Below are positions 46,006 to 57,500 of a stretch of 64,000 bases of DNA, in pieces (the first letter of the stretch is position 1; each line of letters opens with the position of its first letter). Under the pieces are notes generated by a model. That model did not search any database. It was not told the DNA's origin and saw only the letters and a list, made by a program, of their open reading frames with translations. Origin of the DNA: Vibrio echinoideorum (GTDB lineage: Bacteria > Pseudomonadota > Gammaproteobacteria > Enterobacterales > Vibrionaceae); contig NZ_AP025483.1 in assembly GCF_024347455.1 (NCBI RefSeq), forward strand, positions 1,364,001 through 1,428,000. Direction: 5' to 3'. The position numbers and the translations under genes are program-made.

Positions 46006-47438
46006 CTATTTAGTACTTTGAACAGAAGCTTTTTAATTGGGTTATTGTAAGGAGGGTGCATTAACTTGGTGAAGTTAATTTTTCCTCTGCTTAGAACGGT
46101 TTTAGCATGGCTAAAGGTCTTGAAGCCTTCAATGCCGTGGTAGTGTCCCATGCCTGAAGGGCCGATGCCACCGAACGGTGCATCTTCTGCTGCCACATGC
46201 ACTAGAGAGTCGTTAATACAAACACCGCCAGAATGTGTGTTCGATAAGAACTGGTCTTGGGTCTGCTTATCATGACTCATCAGGTACAAAGCAAGTGGAC
46301 GTTCTCTTGCCGTGATGTAGTTGATCGCTTCTTCAATAGAATCATAAGGCACGATAGGCAGAACTGGGCCAAACAGTTCTTCTTGCATTGCGACCATGTC
46401 GTCGTTCACTTCGGTTAGAAGATGCGGTGTCATTCTATGGTTCACATCGTCTTGTGCTTGTTCGGTTACCGTGTGAACAACTGCGCCTTTCGATTGCGCA
46501 TCTGTAATCACACCCTTCAAGCGATTGTATTGACGCATATCGATCACTGAAGTTAAGTCTTTGCTCTCAATGCCTGCTTTATACAGCTTTTTGAAGTATT
46601 GCTTATAAGCTGTGATGAACGCATCGACTTTTTCTCGTGGCAATAAGATGTAATCAGGCGCTACACAAATCTGGCCAGCGTTTAAGCTTTTTGCAAACAG
46701 GATACGCTCAACGGCGTCAGCGATATCAAAGTCAGGGGCAATAATCGTTGGAGATTTGCCGCCCAATTCTAAAGTCACTGGCGTCAAGTTGTCGGCTGCT
46801 GCTCTCATTACGTGCTTACCCACAGAGGTCGAGCCTGTGAATAGGATATGGTCAAACGGCAGTTGGCTAAATTTCGCGGAAACGTCAGCTTCTCCTTCGA
46901 TGATCGCAACCTGATCTTCACTAAAGCCTTCAGCCAACATTGCTTTCAAAACTCGATTGGTCGCAGGAGTAAACTCGGACATCTTGAGCATTGCAGTGTT
47001 GCCCGCCGCTAACGCAGTGATGAGAGGGCCTAAAGAGAGCATTATAGGAAAGTTCCAAGGAACGATAATGCCCACAACGCCTACCGGTTGATAGTGAACA
47101 GTGATCTTCGCTGGCGTTAGCATCAAGCCTGCTTTTCTACGAGATGGCTTTAACCATTTCTTAAGGTTCTTAGCACTGTAATTGATTTGGTGAAGAGAAG
47201 GGGTGATATCAGCAATCAAGCTGTCGTGTTTTGCTCGATGGCCATAATCTTCAGACACCGCATCAATCAATTGCTCTTGGTAGCGCATTAGCAACGCTTT
47301 TAATACTGAGAGATCTTTTCTTCTCTGCTCAAGCGATGGATTAACATTATTACGGTAGTGATCTTTTTGTCGGTTGAACATTTGATCCATGTCGTTGATG
47401 TTCGACGTGTTTGGTTCAAGGTCTAGATTATGACTCAT
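46002..47438 (-). CDS. Coniferyl aldehyde dehydrogenase-type enzyme
   Basis: A 478-residue NAD(P)-dependent aldehyde dehydrogenase of the coniferyl-aldehyde-dehydrogenase/class 3 group. Seen: VGVVGIIVPWNFPIMLSLG (cofactor region), FTGSTSVGKHVM, the catalytic Glu in LELGGKSPTII, the catalytic Cys in NAGQICVAPDY, and QEELFGPVLPIV. The C-terminus (PPYNNPIKKLLFKVLNR) is hydrophobic and basic, as in membrane-associated fatty aldehyde dehydrogenases. The substrate is probably a hydrophobic aldehyde; this is inference. It is the first gene of the operon with tetR. Confidence 0.88.
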   Translation of the reverse strand: MSHNLDLEPNTSNINDMDQMFNRQKDHYRNNVNPSLEQRRKDLSVLKALLMRYQEQLIDAVSEDYGHRAKHDSLIADITPSLHQINYSAKNLKKWLKPSRRKAGLMLTPAKITVHYQPVGVVGIIVPWNFPIMLSLGPLITALAAGNTAMLKMSEFTPATNRVLKAMLAEGFSEDQVAIIEGEADVSAKFSQLPFDHILFTGSTSVGKHVMRAAADNLTPVTLELGGKSPTIIAPDFDIADAVERILFAKSLNAGQICVAPDYILLPREKVDAFITAYKQYFKKLYKAGIESKDLTSVIDMRQYNRLKGVITDAQSKGAVVHTVTEQAQDDVNHRMTPHLLTEVNDDMVAMQEELFGPVLPIVPYDSIEEAINYITARERPLALYLMSHDKQTQDQFLSNTHSGGVCINDSLVHVAAEDAPFGGIGPSGMGHYHGIEGFKTFSHAKTVLSRGKINFTKLMHPPYNNPIKKLLFKVLNR

Positions 47439-47459
47439 AGTATTCCCTAAATCTGAAGG

Positions 47460-47479
47460 CTGACCGATTGATTGGTCAG
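47460..47479. promoter_or_regulatory. TetR-type operator upstream of aldehyde dehydrogenase
   Basis: CTGACCGATTGATTGGTCAG is a perfect 6-bp inverted repeat with an 8-base spacer, 22 bases before the dehydrogenase start. It resembles operators of TetR repressors whose genes lie in the same operon. Confidence 0.65.
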
Positions 47480-47983
47480 TTGAAGTTACTAGAAGATATT
47501 GGTGTTTACAAGAGATGAGCGGAAAAAGTTCAATATTTGAGCGTTTACAACATTGAAGTGAGCGAGTTTTAGTTGGAAGAACGAAGTGTTAATAGGCCTC
47601 GAATCGCGGGATACAAGTTGTGTTAGTGATAGCGAGAGTTCAGATTGGGAAGTGCTCATATTTGTCACAACACTGACTTAACTTGACCAGATTAGCTAAG
47701 AATTTTATGTGTCTTTCGTATTTTATGCACCTTATCTTTTGTTAGAAAGTGCTGTAAATCTAATGCGCTTTAGCCTGTTTTTTGACCTAAAACCTTGTAA
47801 TACCTTACCTGTCACTTTAAGTCGGATTGTCGATAAAAAAACGTAATCGTAACCACAAATATCAATGGTTGGACTCGCTCTTAATAATATCGGTTAATGC
47901 AGCCAACAAATCGTTTTCTAACGTTTTTGTTGGGTTATACCTCGCTATTCCACTGAGGTATCTTCTGTCGATGGCCCTATAGT
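47480..47983. other. Intergenic region upstream of speA
   Basis: About 500 bases between the divergent aldehyde dehydrogenase and speA genes. The only clear structure is a hairpin at 47902-47933 (CCAACAAA-TCGTT pairing with AACG-TTTTTGTTGG), about 50 bases before speA. No coding frame is supported. Confidence 0.6.
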
Positions 47984-49906
47984 GTGAGGTCTCTAGAATT
48001 GGAAAATTCGGTTAATTTGGAACGCATCCGTGCTGAGTATAATGTAAAGCACTGGAGCCAAGGTTTTTATGGAATTGATGATAACGGCGAGGTGTATGTT
48101 TCACCGAGCGAAACCGATCATCAAGTTCCGCTAAGTCAGATCGTAAAACAGTTAGAGCTGCGAAATATTGGTTTGCCTGCTCTTGTGCGTTTCCCTCAAA
48201 TTGTGCATCAACGTGTGCATAATATCTGTAACGCATTTAACCAAGCGATCGACGAATATCAGTACGACAACCGTTACCTGCTTGTTTACCCGATTAAGGT
48301 GAACCAGCAGAAAGAAGTGGTTGATGAGATCTTAGCGAGCCAAGCTCAATTAGAGCAGAAGCAATTGGGCCTAGAAGCGGGTAGCAAGCCTGAACTATTA
48401 GCGGTATTGGCGCTGGCTCAAAAAGCGAGCTCAGTGATCGTATGTAATGGGTATAAAGACAGAGAATACATCCGTCTTGCGCTTATTGGCGAAAAACTAG
48501 GCCACAAAGTATTCATCGTTTTAGAGAAGTTGTCAGAGCTTGATCTTGTCCTTTCTGAAGCAAAAGCGCTTGGCGTGAAACCTCGTTTAGGTTTGCGTAT
48601 TCGTCTTGCTTCTCAAGGCGCTGGTAAATGGCAAGCAAGTGGTGGTGAGAAGTCGAAGTTCGGTTTGTCTGCATCACAAGTGCTGACTGTCATTGAACGC
48701 TTGAAAGCAGAAGAGCAACTTGATGTTCTAGAGTTAGTGCATTTCCATCTTGGCTCACAAATGGCCAATATTCGTGATGTACGAAATGGCGTGAGCGAAG
48801 CGGCGCGTTTCTACTGTGAACTGCGCGATATCGGTGCTCAATTGAAGTACCTCGATGTCGGTGGCGGCTTGGCGGTGGATTACGACGGTACACGCAGCCA
48901 GTCGTCAAACTCAATGAACTACGGCTTGCTTGAGTACGCTCGTAACATCGTGATGACAGTAGGGGATATTTGTAAACTCTACAATCAGCCACAACCTGTG
49001 ATTATTTCTGAATCTGGTCGTTCGTTGACTGCGCATCATGCCGTGCTTGTGACCAACGTGATTGGCACAGAAAGCTATTCTCCGGAAGATATGGCGGCGC
49101 CTGAAGCTGACGCACCAATGTTGCTAAACAACATGTGGAAGAACTTCTTAGAGCTAGATGCGGGCAATGATGACCGAGCGTTGATTGAGATCTACAACGA
49201 CACGCAAAGTGATATCGCAGAAGCGCACAACCAATTTGCGACAGGCATGCTAAACCTTCAGCACCGTGCTTGGGCAGAACAGATGTCTTTGCGTATTAAC
49301 TACGAACTTAGCTCTCGAATGAGCACTAAGAACCGTTACCACCGTCCTATTTTGGATGAGTTGAGCGAGCGTTTGGCTGATAAGTTTTTCGTGAACTTCT
49401 CGTTGTTTCAATCCTTGCCAGATGCTTGGGGTATCGATCAGGTATTCCCTGTATTGCCTCTAAGTGGTTTGGATAATGCGGACGAGCGACGCGCTGTGGT
49501 ATTGGATATCACATGTGATTCTGACGGTACGATTGATCAGTATGTTGACGGTCAAGGTATTGAAACGACTCTGCCAGTTCCTGCATGGAATCCAGATGAA
49601 CCTTACCTGATGGGCTTTTTCCTAGTAGGCGCATACCAAGAGATCTTGGGTGATATGCATAACCTTTTTGGTGATACGCACAGTGTAGTGGTCAACGTTG
49701 ACGAAAGCGGTGAAGCGAACATCGATTACATCAATGAAGGCGATACGGTTGAAGACATGATGCGTTATGTTCACATCGATACGGATCTGATCCGTCAGAA
49801 CTACAAAGAATTGGTCACGGCGAAAGTACCAGCTCAAGAGCAGCAAAGCGTACTTGAAGAGTTAGAACAAGGCTTGATGGGTTATACCTATCTTGAGGAT
49901 TTTTAA
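47984..49906 (+). CDS. speA: Biosynthetic arginine decarboxylase
   Basis: A 640-residue PLP enzyme (fold type III) making agmatine from arginine, the first step of the agmatine route to putrescine. The PLP lysine is K105 in [12 protein letters not shown]; other blocks are [27 protein letters not shown] and [12 protein letters not shown]. The catalytic Cys region near the end is [16 protein letters not shown]. The GTG start at 47984 lacks a clear ribosome site; a TTG at 47999 with GAGGT upstream is an alternative. The stop codon overlaps the speB start by one base. Confidence 0.94.
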   Translation: MRSLELENSVNLERIRAEYNVKHWSQGFYGIDDNGEVYVSPSETDHQVPLSQIVKQLELRNIGLPALVRFPQIVHQRVHNICNAFNQAIDEYQYDNRYLLVYPIKVNQQKEVVDEILASQAQLEQKQLGLEAGSKPELLAVLALAQKASSVIVCNGYKDREYIRLALIGEKLGHKVFIVLEKLSELDLVLSEAKALGVKPRLGLRIRLASQGAGKWQASGGEKSKFGLSASQVLTVIERLKAEEQLDVLELVHFHLGSQMANIRDVRNGVSEAARFYCELRDIGAQLKYLDVGGGLAVDYDGTRSQSSNSMNYGLLEYARNIVMTVGDICKLYNQPQPVIISESGRSLTAHHAVLVTNVIGTESYSPEDMAAPEADAPMLLNNMWKNFLELDAGNDDRALIEIYNDTQSDIAEAHNQFATGMLNLQHRAWAEQMSLRINYELSSRMSTKNRYHRPILDELSERLADKFFVNFSLFQSLPDAWGIDQVFPVLPLSGLDNADERRAVVLDITCDSDGTIDQYVDGQGIETTLPVPAWNPDEPYLMGFFLVGAYQEILGDMHNLFGDTHSVVVNVDESGEANIDYINEGDTVEDMMRYVHIDTDLIRQNYKELVTAKVPAQEQQSVLEELEQGLMGYTYLEDF

Positions 49907-50832
49907 TGGACGATTTATTTACCAAACCCGATTACTCGCTGTACTCCAATGCGATGACGTTTATGCGTCGTCCATTGGTACAAAACCCAATTGATAACGA
50001 CGCTGATGTGGTTGTGTTGGGTGCGCCGTTAGATATGGCGACGTCTGGTCGTCCGGGTGCTCGTATGGGACCGGATGCGATTCGTCGTGCGTCAGTCAAC
50101 TTGGCGTGGGAAGGCAAAAAATTCCCTTGGGACTTCAATGTATTTGAACACACCTCGGTGATTGATGCTGGCGACCTCGTGTTTGATTGTGGTGATGCAG
50201 AAGATCTAACTCAACGTTTAGAAGCGGCTGCTGATGCGATTCTAAGCAGTGGTAAAACACTGTTAGGTTTAGGTGGCGATCACTTCATTACATTGCCTTT
50301 GCTAAGAGCATACGGCAAAAAGTATGGCGAGATGGCGTTGATTCACTTCGATGCACATACTGATACGTACAGTCAGGGAAGTCGTTATGACCACGGTACG
50401 ATGTTCTACCATGCACCTAATGAAGGTCTAATCTCGCCTGAGCATTCAGTGCAAATTGGGATTCGTACTGAGTATAAGCAAGAAGGTCACGGCTTCAACG
50501 TCATCAATGCGATGCAAGCGAATGACATGAGCGTGGATGAAATCATTGCTCAAGTAAAAGGCACTGTTGGCGACAAACCTGTCTATGTAACGTTTGATAT
50601 TGACTGTTTGGACCCTGCGTTTGCACCGGGTACGGGTACGCCAGTGTGTGGTGGTTTGAACTCAGATAAAGTGTTGAAAATCATCCGTGGCTTGCAGGGT
50701 ATTAACATGGTTGGTATGGACGTTGTAGAAGTTTCACCAGCATATGACCAAAGCGAGATTACGGCATTGGCTGGTGCGACGATTGCTCTCGAGCTGCTTT
50801 ACGTTTGGACGGCGAACCGCTTAACAAAATGA
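49906..50832 (+). CDS. speB: Agmatinase
   Basis: A 308-residue ureohydrolase that cleaves agmatine to putrescine and urea. Manganese-binding blocks: [32 protein letters not shown] and [23 protein letters not shown]. Its ATG overlaps the speA TAA by one base, so the two are translationally coupled. A terminator lies about 70 bases downstream. Confidence 0.95.
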   Translation: MDDLFTKPDYSLYSNAMTFMRRPLVQNPIDNDADVVVLGAPLDMATSGRPGARMGPDAIRRASVNLAWEGKKFPWDFNVFEHTSVIDAGDLVFDCGDAEDLTQRLEAAADAILSSGKTLLGLGGDHFITLPLLRAYGKKYGEMALIHFDAHTDTYSQGSRYDHGTMFYHAPNEGLISPEHSVQIGIRTEYKQEGHGFNVINAMQANDMSVDEIIAQVKGTVGDKPVYVTFDIDCLDPAFAPGTGTPVCGGLNSDKVLKIIRGLQGINMVGMDVVEVSPAYDQSEITALAGATIALELLYVWTANRLTK

Positions 50833-50837
50833 CACTA

Positions 50838-50876
50838 GTGGTTAGCTGTATTGGTTAGCTGTATTGGTTAGCTAAC
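50838..50876. repeat. 13-bp tandem repeat, 3 copies
   Basis: Units at 50838, 50851 and 50864 of the type TTGGTTAGCTGTA lie just after the speB stop codon. Confidence 0.88.
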
Positions 50877-50899
50877 CGAACGTTTCACTTATTTATTCA

Positions 50900-50936
50900 G
50901 AAGCCCATCAGGTTGAACTTGATGGGCTTTTGTGTT
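50900..50936 (+). terminator. Terminator of speA-speB
   Basis: AAGCCCATCA.. and TGATGGGCTTTT form a 9- to 10-bp stem with a T-rich tail. Confidence 0.85.
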
Positions 50937-51520
50937 TTGTCGAGCAGCAAAAATTCTACTCTTGCATCTCAGTAAGTAGTCTTTTCTTGACTGTGAACTA
51001 ACATGCTAAAAGGTTCGTATTCTACGGCCTATCTCATGGTTTGTGAGTAAAAAACCATCACATTGATTATGAGAGGTGTCTCAAAGATGGGACTTGCCTC
51101 TGCTTTACTAAGGATGCAGAGCTCACCTCAATTAATGCCCTGTATTCGCTAATGATTTATCAACTTTATTGCTGTATATATTTATAAAATGAAGAGGTGT
51201 ATTTATATTGTGAGCTCATTTGCATATTAATCAGCATCCTACTAACTTTTAACTAGTGTTTTCAAACCTTGAAAGAATACTTGGATTTGCGAAAAGATGT
51301 CTCCTCGCACAGACATGGCATTTTTTATAGGGAAGACTAGGCTTAAGGGTAAGTAAAATATAATAAAACAGGCGAAATACACTCTTTTTTTCGGTGGTTT
51401 AGACATAAAATTGATTACCACGGATAAGAGTTAAGTATGAGTTGAATTAAAGCCTGATATTGCTATTACAGATAATTTTCACAGCGCTTGAGAAGAGTGC
51501 TTTGTGACAACGGGGGATGT

Positions 51521-54500
51521 ATGGATATTGAAGTTTCGCGCCAGGCTGCAGTAGTTGAAGCTGTGAGTGGAGATGTCGTCGTAGTTAAGCCTGACGGTAG
51601 CGCAAGAAAGATTTCAGTTGGTGATATCATCCGTGAGAATGAGATTGTTATTACCTCGAATGGATCTGAAGTTGTATTAGGTGTTCAAAACGATGCTATT
51701 TCGGTTGGAGAGAATTGTGTAGGCTGTGTTGACGAAAATTCTGCGTGGGCAGAAGCGCCAATTGCCGGTGAGGTTAATTTCGATTCAGATCAAGCGGACG
51801 CCGGAACCTTTACGGACGATGACCTTGCTGCTATCCAAGACGCAATTTTAGGTGGTGCCGATCCAACTCAAATCTTAGAGGCAACGGCTGCTGGTGGCGG
51901 TCTGGGTTCTGCAAATGCGGGCTTCGTAACCATCGATTACAACTATACGCAAACTCAACCGACAACTTTCTTTGAAACCTCAGGGCTAGACTACGAAGTT
52001 ATAGAAGAACCTCGAGAAGAGTTCCGATCGATAACCCGTTCTTCTGGCGGTCAATCAATCAGTGAAGTGCTCACTGAAGGTTCCATTTCTGACAATACCT
52101 ATCCCCAATCTATTACATCTACAGAGACGATAATTGCTGGCAGCTTAGCGCTCGCATCTGATTCTTTTGTTCCAGAAGCTTCATCCCTTGCTTCACTGCT
52201 TAGTGAGCTAAATAGCGACATTACCTCAAGCGGTCAACCTGTCACGTTTACTTATGATTTGGCATCAAATTCTATCGTTGGTGTTCAAGGTACTGACGAA
52301 GTATTACGCATCGACATTGATGCCGTCAGTGTTGGCAATAACCTGGAGCTTTCTCTAACTACAACGATTTCTCAGCCGGTTGACCATTTACCGTCTGTTG
52401 GCGGTGGTCAGGTTTCCTACACTGGCGATCAAATCGATATCGCTTTCGATATTCAAGGTGAAGACAGCGCTGGGAATCCGCTAGCAACACCCGTCAACGC
52501 ACAAGTTTCAGTGTTTGATGGGATAGATCCGTCTGTTGAAAGTGTAAATATCACTAACGTTGAAACTAGCAGCACGGCAATCGAAGGAACGTTCTCAAAT
52601 ATTGGTAGTGATAACCTTCAATCAACCGTATTTGATGCAAGTGCACTGGAGCAGTTTGATGGGTTGCTCAGTGATAATCAAAACACGCTTGCGAGACTTT
52701 CTGATGATGGGACAACGATTACTCTGTCTATCCAAGGCCGAGGTGAGGTTGTTCTCACTATCTCGCTTGATACCGATGGCACCTATAAATTCGAGCAATC
52801 TAATCCGATAGAACAAGTAGGTACTGATTCACTGACGTTCGCTTTGCCGATCACTATTACTGATTTTGACCAAGATGTTGTAACCAATACTATCAACATT
52901 GCCATTACTGATGGTGATAGCCCTGTTATCATTAATGTTGACAGTATTGATGTTGATGAAGCAGGCATTGTTGGCGGTTCACAAGAGGGCACAGCGCCAG
53001 TGTCTGGTAGCGGCAGTATTACCGCGGATATTTTTGAAAGTGACATCATTGACCATTATGAACTCGAACCGGCAGAATTTAATACTGGTGGCAGCTTGGT
53101 TTCAAATGGCGAGGCTGTGCTGCTTGAGTTGATTAGTGAGACCAATGGTGTAAGAACTTACGAAGGTTATGTCGAGGTCAATGGTTCGAGAATTACAGTC
53201 TTTGACGTTAAAGTGGATAGCCCTTCATTGGGGAGCTACGAATTTACTCTGTATGAAGACCTTTCACATCAAGGTGCTGAAGATGCGTTATTAACTTTTG
53301 CTCTGCCAATTTATGCGGTGGATGCGGATGGTGACCGCTCTGCACTGTCTGGAGGTTCGAACACACCAGAAGCTGCTGAGATCCTCGTCAATGTCACCGA
53401 TGATGTTGTTGAGTTAGTTGATAAGGTTGAATCAGTCACCGAGCCGACCTTAGCGGGCGATACCGTTGTTTCGTATAACCTATTCAACTTCGAAGGCGCC
53501 GATGGTTCGACAATTCAGTCGTTCAACTACAACGGTGTTGATTACCTATTAGATCAAAGTTTATTGCCTGATGCTGATCAAACCTTCAGTTTTACGGAGG
53601 GTGTGGTCACTATCTCACTGAATGGTGAATTCAGTTTTGAAGTCGCTCGTGATATCGACCATTCAAGCAGCGAAACTATCGTCAAACAGTTTTCATTTTT
53701 AGCTGAAGATGGTGATGGCGATACTGATACTTCGACGCTTGAGCTAAGTATTACCGATGGTCAAGATCCGATCATTGGCCTGATCCCGCCGGTTACTCTA
53801 TCTGAAACAAATCTTGCTGACGGTTCTGCGCCAAGCGGAAGTACAGTGAGCGCGACTGAAACGATTACCTTTACCGCAGGCAGTGATGATGTGGCGAGTT
53901 TCCGTATTGAACCAACCGAGTTCAATGTGGGCGGTGTACTAAAATCGAATGGTTTTGCGGTCGAGATAAAAGAAGACTCTGCTAATCCGGGTACTTACAT
54001 CGGTTTTATTACCAATGGCTCGGGCACTGAAGTACCTGTCTTCACCATTAGCTTCTCGGCAACGACGCTAGGTGGATATACCTTTACTCTAATTGAAGCG
54101 CTAGACCATACAGATGGCCTAGCTAATAACGATCTGAGCTTTGATCTACCCGTTTATGCGGTAGACAGCGATGGTGATGATTCACTGGTGTCCCAACTTA
54201 ACGTGACCATTGGTGATGATGTCCAAATCATGCAAGACGGTACGTTAGATATCATCGAGCCAAATCTTGTCGACGGCACAATCACAACCAACACCATTGA
54301 TGTGATGCCAAACCAAAGTGCCGATGGTGCGACGATCACTCAGTTCACTTATGACGGTCAGCTACGAACGCTTGACCAAAATGACACTGGCGAACAGCAA
54401 TTCAGCTTCACTGAAGGCGAACTGTTTATCACCCTTGAAGGTGAAGTGCGATTTGAGCCAAATCGTAATTTAGACCACACGACAAGTGAAGATATCGTGA

Positions 54501-57500
54501 AGTCGATTGTGGTGACTTCAAGTGATTTTGATAATGATCCGGTGACTTCAACCGTAACATTGACGATCACTGATGGTGACATTCCGACTATCGACTCGGT
54601 ACAGAGCGTTGTACTTGAAGAAGCTGATTTAACTGACGGCTCATCGCCAAGTGGTAGCGCAGTCAGTCAAACGCAAACTATCACTTTCACCAACCAAAGT
54701 GATGATGTGGTTCGTTTCCGCATTGAACCAACGGAATTCAACACCAACGATGCACTTAAATCGAACGGCTTAGCTGTTGAACTGCGTGAAGATCCGATGG
54801 GGTCGGGTGACTACATTGGCTTTACGACCAGTGCGACGAATGTAGAAACTACGGTATTTACGCTGAGTTTCTCTAGCACCACCCTAGGTGAATACACCTT
54901 CACTTTACTTGAAGCGTTGGACCACCAAGATGCTCGAGGTAACAACGACCTCAGCTTTGATCTACCTGTTTATGCGGTTGATAGTGATGGCGATGACTCG
55001 TTGGTTTCTCAGCTTGGCGTGACCATTGGTGATGACGTACAACTGATGCAAGACGGTGCGCTCAATATTACTGAGCCGACAGTCGCCGATTTAGCCGCCG
55101 TCACACCACCGACGACTGCTATTTTCGATGCGATGCCAAATCAAAGCGCGGATGGCGCGACGATCACTCAGTTCACTTATGATGGCCAACTTCGAACGCT
55201 TGACCAAAATGACAATGGTGAGCAGCAGTTTAGCTTCACGGAAGGTGAACTGTTCATCACTCTTCAAGGTGACGTTCGTTTCGAACCTAATCGTAATCTA
55301 GACCACACGCTAAGCGAAGACATCGTGAAATCGATCGTGGTGACGTCTAGTGATTCCGATAACGATGTGCTGACCTCAACGGTCACGTTGACCATTACCG
55401 ATGGTGATATCCCTACCATTGATAATGTGCCAACAGTGAACTTGTCAGAAACGAACCTGAGTGACGGCTCTGCACCAAGTGGCAGCGCAGTTAGTTCAAC
55501 TCAAACCATTACCTTTACTAATCAAAGTGATGATGTAACAAGCTTCCGTATTGAACCGACTGAATTTAATGTTGGTGGCGCTCTCACATCAAACGGATTG
55601 GCAGTCGAGTTAAAAGCCGACCCAACCACACCGGGCGGGTACATTGGTTACGTTACTGATGGCTCGAACGTTGAAACCAACGTGTTCACGATTAGCTTCT
55701 CAGATACTAACTTAGGCCAATACACATTCACCTTGCTTGAAGCGTTAGACCATGCTGATGGCTTATTGAATAATAACTTGAACTTTGATCTTCCTGTTTA
55801 CGCTGTCGATAGCGATGGTGATGATTCACTCGTGTCTCAATTAAATGTAACCATTGGTGATGATGTTCAAATTGTGCAGGGCGGTGCTTTAGATATCACT
55901 GAGCCCAACCTTGCAGATGGCACGGTGAGCACCAATACCATTGATGTGATGCCAAATCAGAGTGCCGATGGGGCGACGATCACTCAGTTCACGTATGACG
56001 GGCAAGTTCGCACTCTGGATCAAACTGACAATGGTGAGCAGCAATTTAGCTTCACTGAAGGTGAGTTGTTCATCACTCTTGAAGGTGAAGTGCGCTTCGA
56101 GCCAAACCGTAATTTAGACCACACGGTTAACGAAGACATCGTCAAATCGATAGTGGTGACCTCAAGCGATTCAGACAATGACGTACTGACCTCCACAGTG
56201 ACGCTGACCATTACCGATGGTGATATCCCAACCATTGATGCAGTGCCAAGCGTTACGCTTTCGGAAACTAACTTAAGTGACGGCTCTGCGCCTAGCGGCA
56301 GTGCAGTAAGCCAAACTGAGACGATTACTTTCACTAATCAAAGTGATGATGTGGCGAGTTTCCGTATTGAACCAACCGAGTTCAATGTGGGCGGTGCACT
56401 AAAATCGAATGGTTTTGCGGTCGAGATAAAAGAAGACTCTGCTAATCCGGGTACTTACATCGGTTTTATTACCAATGGCTCGGGCACTGAAGTACCTGTC
56501 TTCACCATTAGCTTCTCGGCAACGACGCTAGGTGAATATACCTTTACTCTAATTGAAGCGCTAGACCATACAGATGGCCTAGCTAATAACGATCTGAGCT
56601 TTGATCTACCCGCTTATGCGGTAGATACGGACGGTGACGATTCATTGGTGTCTCAGCTTAATGTGACCATTGGTGATGATGTCCAAATCATGCAAGACGG
56701 TACGTTAGATATCATCGAGCCAAATCTTGTCGACGGCACAATCACAACCAACACCATTGATGTGATGCCAAACCAAAGTGCCGATGGCGCGACGATCACT
56801 CAGTTCACTTATGACGGTGTCGTAAATACACTGGATCAAAGCATTTCAGGAGAACAGCAGTTCAGCTTCACGGAAGGCGAATTGTTTATCACCCTTGAAG
56901 GTGAAGTGCGCTTTGAGCCGAACCGCGACCTAGACCACTCGGTGAGCGAAGATATCGTGAAATCGATAGTGGTGACTTCAAATGATTTTGATAATGATCC
57001 GGTGACTTCAACCATTACTCTAACCATTACTGATGGTGACAATCCAACTATTGATGCGGTGCCGAGCGTATCACTTGAAGAAGCTAATCTTGCTGATGGT
57101 TCCACGCCAACTGGTAGTGCGGTTAGCCAAACGGAAACCATCACTTTCACTAATCAAAGTGACGATGTTGAGATATTTCGTTTAGAGACAAGTGAGTTTA
57201 ATACTAACAACGCGCTCAAGTCCGATGGCTTGATTATTGAGATTCGAGAGGAACCAACAGACTCTGGCAATTATATTGGTTTCACGACCGATATTTCGAA
57301 TGTCGAAACCACGGTATTCACTCTCGAGTTTAGCAGCACCACTTTAGGTGAATATACCTTTACGCTTCTTGAAGCCATTGATCACACGCCTATTCAAGGC
57401 AATAACGACTTAACATTCAACTTGCCAGTATACGCAGTCGATAGCGATGGTGATGACTCTTTGATGTCGCTATTAGCCGTGACTATCACTGATGATATTC

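Larger units (their letters stand above)
50833..51520. other. Long region upstream of the giant adhesin gene
   Basis: About 690 bases. The left end holds a three-copy repeat and the speB terminator. The remaining ~580 bases are AT-rich with no supported coding frame and no riboswitch I recognise. A regulated promoter for the adhesin gene is expected here. The adhesin's ribosome site CGGGGGA is at 51511-51517. Confidence 0.6.

Noticed and set aside
50940..51520. A c-di-GMP riboswitch upstream of the adhesin gene.
   Set aside because: I looked for the conserved GEMM core and did not find it.
56020..56334. Minus-strand open frames of about 100 codons recurring in the adhesin (also near 56836, 58486, 59293, 60988, 61864).
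   Set aside because: They recur once per repeat in the same phase and are the antisense shadow of the repeated coding sequence.
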